The notes beneath the pieces were generated by a model. It saw only the letters and a list, made by a program, of their open reading frames with translations, did no database searches and was not told where the DNA came from. Position numbers and translations under genes: made by a program. Shown here one piece after another: positions 60,800 through 64,000 of a stretch of DNA of 64,000 nucleotides (its first letter is position 1; every line of letters begins with the position of its first letter). Source of the DNA: Oceanirhabdus sp942490885 (GTDB taxonomy: Bacteria; Bacillota; Clostridia; Clostridiales; Clostridiaceae); contig CALNYT010000002.1 in the NCBI GenBank assembly GCA_942490885.1, forward strand, positions 1,736,001 through 1,800,000, in the 5' to 3' direction.

Positions 60800-61624
60800 T
60801 TATTTTTTGTATGTTTCAAAAACGATATCTTCTATTACAATAGGTTCAGCAGGTTTATCGTTAGATTTTGTCTTAACAGCAGCGATTGCATCAACTACAT
60901 CCATTCCTTCGAATATTTGACCAAATACAGTGTGTCTATAATCTAAATGAGGAGTTCCACCAATTTCTACATATTTGTCAACAGCAATTTTTGGGTATGA
61001 AGCTTCTCCTATCTCGTTAAGTGCTTCTTTGCTACCTTCTGGGATTGATTTTGCTTGAACAATGAAGAATTGACTTCCGTTAGTTCCAGGTCCAGCGTTA
61101 GCCATAGAAAGTGCTCCTCTAAAGTTATGAAGTTCTCTTGCAAATTCATCTTCAAATGGTTCGCCCCATATACTTTCGCCACCAGTACCATTACCCTTAG
61201 GATCGCCACTTTGAATCATAAAGTCATTAATTACTCGATGGAATATAATTCCATCATAATAGTTATCTTTTGCATGAGTTATAAAGTTTTCAACAGCTTT
61301 AGGTGCATATTGAGGAAAGAAACGAATCTTAATATCGCCCATAGTTGTTTTCATTATTGCATATTCTTCTCCATCTTTCATTTCAGTGAATTGAGGAAGA
61401 GATTCTAAAACAGGAACTTCAGATGTTTCCTCATCTTTTTTATCTGATTCATTCTTATCTTTATCAGTCTTAGAATTATTATCCGAAGTTTCTTTTTTCT
61501 CATTGTTCTTTTGTTCGTTTTTTGTAGTATTCGTATTTGAATTATTATTTGTTGAAGTTTTCTTGCCGCAACCTGTAAATAATAGTGCAGCTATACAGAT
61601 TACTGCTATAGTTTTTTTTAGCAT
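60800..61624 (-). CDS. Cyclophilin-type peptidyl-prolyl isomerase lipoprotein
   Basis: A 274-residue exported protein. Residues 1-18 are a lipoprotein signal ending in LFTGC; a low-complexity Asn/Lys/Asp/Glu linker spans about 22-75; the cyclophilin domain follows with IIFHRVINDFMIQSGDPKG, GTGGESIWG, MANAGPGTNGSQFFI and HTVFGQI, including the catalytic Arg. Probably folds proteins at the outer face of the membrane. GAAAGGAATG is upstream of the ATG. Confidence 0.93.
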   Translation of the reverse strand: MLKKTIAVICIAALLFTGCGKKTSTNNNSNTNTTKNEQKNNEKKETSDNNSKTDKDKNESDKKDEETSEVPVLESLPQFTEMKDGEEYAIMKTTMGDIKIRFFPQYAPKAVENFITHAKDNYYDGIIFHRVINDFMIQSGDPKGNGTGGESIWGEPFEDEFARELHNFRGALSMANAGPGTNGSQFFIVQAKSIPEGSKEALNEIGEASYPKIAVDKYVEIGGTPHLDYRHTVFGQIFEGMDVVDAIAAVKTKSNDKPAEPIVIEDIVFETYKK

Positions 61625-61825
61625 GATAACATTCCTTTCTTTCGAGTACTATATTTTAGTTTGGTTAAAATTTTTCCTATTTTAAATTATATCATTGGAT
61701 AAATTAACTTCAATGATATAATACTAAATTTAATAAATAATTTTTTGTTTTGTGATAATAAATAGATTAAATGTGATAAAATTCCATTATGATTTAAGTA
61801 TTCTTAATTTAAATACGAAAGTACT

Positions 61826-61900
61826 TTGAAAATTAGAATGAATAGTATATAATATAAACGAATAATATTTTGCAAATCAAATAAAATATTCGTATGGAGG
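61826..61900 (+). promoter_or_regulatory. purL promoter and 5' hairpin
   Basis: TTGAAA (61,826-61,831), 16 bases, TATAAT (61,848-61,853) predicts a start near 61,860. The leader opens with ACGAATAATATTTT (61,858-61,871), which pairs with AAAATATTCGT (61,883-61,893) apart from a 3-base bulge, ending right before the GGAGGG ribosome binding site. The rest of 61,625-61,825 is AT-rich and shows nothing else. Confidence 0.6.
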
Positions 61901-61907
61901 GATGTTT

Positions 61908-64000
61908 GTGCTTTATAAGGGTAAAGAAGTTTTCATTGAGAAAAAGAATGGCTTTGATAATGAAAGTGGTATATTGAGACAGCAACTTAAGGAATTATTT
62001 AATATTGAACTTTGCGATATAAGAATTATGAATAGATATTATATAAAAGGAATTGATAATGAGGAATTTGATGTAGTGTCAAAAACGCTCATTGGTGAGA
62101 AAAACATTGAACACATACGAGAAGAACTGGGTGAAGTTGAGGGATATAGAGTAATACATGTAGCATACCTTAAAGGGCAGTTTGATCAGAGAGCTGATTC
62201 TGCAGAACAGTGTATAAGATTATTATATCCAGAGAGAGATGCTAAGGTTGAATGCTCTAAAGTATATCTGTTAAAAGGGAAAATTGAAAAGCTAGAGTAT
62301 GAGAAAATAAAAGAGTTTATTATAAATAAAGTAGACAGTCATGAAATTCCGCTAGGAGAATTATTGATACAGGAAGAAGAAAAGGTTCACGTTAACGATG
62401 TTAAAGTAGTGGAAGAATTCATAAATATGGATAATGATAAAATAGATGATTTTATTAATGAAATGGGATTATCCATGACAAATAGGGATGTTAAACATAT
62501 AGTAGATTATTTTAAGAGTATAGAAAGAAATCCTACAATAACAGAAATAAGAGTTTTGGACACATATTGGTCAGATCATTGTAGGCATACTACATTTGAA
62601 ACTTTAATAAATAATATTGAGGTTGAAGAAGGGAAGTATAGTGCAATAATCAATGATGCACTTGGAGAATATGTAAAAGTAAGAGAAGGGGTATACGGAA
62701 ATAAAGAAAGAGGAATTACCCTGATGGATCTTGCTGTAATTGGAATGAAAGAAATGAAGAGAAGAGGCAAACTTGATGACCTTGATATATCAGAGGAAAT
62801 CAATGCTTGTTCAATTAATATTGTGGTGGATAATGATGGAGAGGACGAAGAATGGCTCCTAATGTTTAAAAATGAAACACATAACCACCCAACAGAGATA
62901 GAACCATTTGGTGGAGCATCTACCTGTCTTGGAGGAGCTATAAGAGATCCATTATCAGGAAGAAGTTATGTTTATGCAGCTATGAGAGTTACAGGAAGTG
63001 CTGATCCAAGGGAAGCAGTTGAAGACACTTTGAGTGGAAAGCTACCTCAAATAAAGATAACAAGAGAAGCGGCTAGAGGATATAGCTCATACGGAAATCA
63101 GATTGGTCTTACAACTGGACTAGTTCATGAAATATATCATGAAGGTTATAAGGCTAAGAGAATGGAAGTTGGCGCTGTAGTTGGAGCAGTACCTAAAAAG
63201 TATGTAAGAAGAGAAACTCCTACTGAAGGGGATAGAATTATCCTTATTGGGGGAAGAACAGGAAGAGATGGTATTGGAGGAGCTTCAGGATCTTCTAAGG
63301 TTCATGATGAGAAATCTATTGATGAATGTGGAGCTGAGGTTCAAAAGGGTAATCCTCCAACAGAGAGAAAGATTCAAAGATTATTCAGAGATGATGAAGT
63401 ATTAAAATTAATCAAGAGATGTAATGACTTTGGTGCGGGTGGAGTGTCAGTAGCAGTTGGAGAGATAGCTGATGGCTTGGTTATTGATCTTGATAAAGTA
63501 AGAAAGAAATATGATGGGTTAGATGGAACAGAGCTTGCTATATCAGAATCACAAGAGAGAATGGCTGTAGCTGTAGAAGCTAAAGATGTGGAGAGATTTA
63601 TTGAACTTGCTGATGGTGAGAACTTGGAAGCATATGAAATAGCAGAGGTAACAGAAGAGAGAAGACTTGTTATAAAGTGGAGAGGAAAGAACATTGTGGA
63701 TATTCACAGAGACTTTCTTGATACAAATGGAGCTACAAATGAAACGGATATATTTGTAGAAATGCCTAAAGAAGACTTAGCTCATAAGAACCAGAATAAA
63801 GATGATAATAGTGATGCTGAAATATTAGGTGAATTTAATGAGCATTTAAAGGATATCAATTTATGTAGCCAAGAAGGGCTTATAGAAATGTTTGATAACT
63901 CAATAGGAACAGGAACAGTGTTAATGCCATTTGGAGGAGAGTTTGAGAAAACTCCCATACAAACAATGGTTCATAAAATACCAGTTATAGGTGGAGAAAC
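61908..64000 (+). CDS. purL: Phosphoribosylformylglycinamidine synthase, large form (3' truncated)
   Basis: About 697 codons are present and the frame runs off the right edge. The enzyme converts FGAR, glutamine and ATP to FGAM in purine synthesis. A PurS-like N-terminal part leads to the linker block TEIRVLDTYWSDHCRHTTFE and the ATP-binding FKNETHNHPTEIEPFGGAS, then CLGGAIRDPLSGR. This is the long clostridial single-chain form, expected at about 1,250 residues with a glutaminase domain beyond the window. GTG 61,908 follows GGAGG with 7-base spacing; ATG 61,902 abuts that site. Confidence 0.95.
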   Translation, partial: MLYKGKEVFIEKKNGFDNESGILRQQLKELFNIELCDIRIMNRYYIKGIDNEEFDVVSKTLIGEKNIEHIREELGEVEGYRVIHVAYLKGQFDQRADSAEQCIRLLYPERDAKVECSKVYLLKGKIEKLEYEKIKEFIINKVDSHEIPLGELLIQEEEKVHVNDVKVVEEFINMDNDKIDDFINEMGLSMTNRDVKHIVDYFKSIERNPTITEIRVLDTYWSDHCRHTTFETLINNIEVEEGKYSAIINDALGEYVKVREGVYGNKERGITLMDLAVIGMKEMKRRGKLDDLDISEEINACSINIVVDNDGEDEEWLLMFKNETHNHPTEIEPFGGASTCLGGAIRDPLSGRSYVYAAMRVTGSADPREAVEDTLSGKLPQIKITREAARGYSSYGNQIGLTTGLVHEIYHEGYKAKRMEVGAVVGAVPKKYVRRETPTEGDRIILIGGRTGRDGIGGASGSSKVHDEKSIDECGAEVQKGNPPTERKIQRLFRDDEVLKLIKRCNDFGAGGVSVAVGEIADGLVIDLDKVRKKYDGLDGTELAISESQERMAVAVEAKDVERFIELADGENLEAYEIAEVTEERRLVIKWRGKNIVDIHRDFLDTNGATNETDIFVEMPKEDLAHKNQNKDDNSDAEILGEFNEHLKDINLCSQEGLIEMFDNSIGTGTVLMPFGGEFEKTPIQTMVHKIPVIGGE

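Noticed and set aside
60752..60946. 64-codon plus-strand frame
   Set aside because: Covers the family B repeat and the antisense of the cyclophilin gene end.

Overview
The window is a low-GC, spore-forming, anaerobic Firmicute chromosome, most like Clostridium sensu stricto (Clostridiaceae). Evidence: spore genes (gpr, spoIIP, yqfC, yqfD, a CotS-type kinase), electron-bifurcating [FeFe]-hydrogenase genes, pyruvate phosphate dikinase, strong AGGAGG-type ribosome binding sites, frequent TTG/GTG starts, and the clostridial gene order holA-rpsT-gpr-spoIIP-lepA-hemW-hrcA-grpE-dnaK-dnaJ ... dgt-dnaG-rpoD. No tRNA, rRNA, CRISPR array, prophage or complete insertion sequence was seen.

Layout. 1-16.4 kb: end of holA, rpsT (minus strand), sporulation genes gpr and spoIIP, lepA, hemW, the CIRCE-controlled hrcA-grpE-dnaK-dnaJ heat-shock operon, then RNA-modification genes prmA-rsmE-mtaB and hinT. 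16.4-24.9 kb: rpsU-yqeY, yqfC-yqfD-pgpH-ybeY, a diacylglycerol-kinase/PAP2 fusion, cdd-era-recO. 24.9-37 kb: a DUF4342 gene, ccpN and its likely target ppdK, a decayed peptidase, cotS (minus), dgt, dnaG, rpoD, trmK and a Nif3-family gene. 37.1-38 kb: two complete tandem RNase P RNA genes, each with its own promoter and terminator. 38-44.7 kb: an oligopeptide ABC transporter operon ending in a 53-codon membrane ORF. 45-60.6 kb: a hydrogenase island: a leader-controlled TM1266-hydG-hydF maturation operon, a five-gene sensory/regulatory set (DRTGG, RsbW-like ATPase, H-cluster-like Fe-S protein, second DRTGG-like protein, PHP phosphoesterase), the hndABCD hydrogenase operon behind a tandem-repeat promoter, and a second small ATPase with a zinc-ribbon peptide. 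The rest holds a BAAT-type acyl hydrolase, a methyltransferase, a cyclophilin lipoprotein and the 5' two thirds of purL.

How it fits together: HydG and HydF build the H-cluster for HndD; HndABC couple NAD(P)H and ferredoxin to H2; the upstream H-cluster-like protein keeps the cluster-ligating cysteines but has lost proton-transfer residues, so it probably senses rather than catalyses. CcpN next to ppdK fits control of pyruvate/PEP flux.

Most notable points: duplicated rnpB; a promoter-leader-terminator unit before the hydrogenase maturation genes; two 45-bp direct repeats at the hydrogenase promoter; an A9 frameshift ending yqfD early; a CTG start for recO; a hairpin able to hide the spoIIP ribosome binding site; and several families of palindromic intergenic repeats that abut, or even supply, stop codons.
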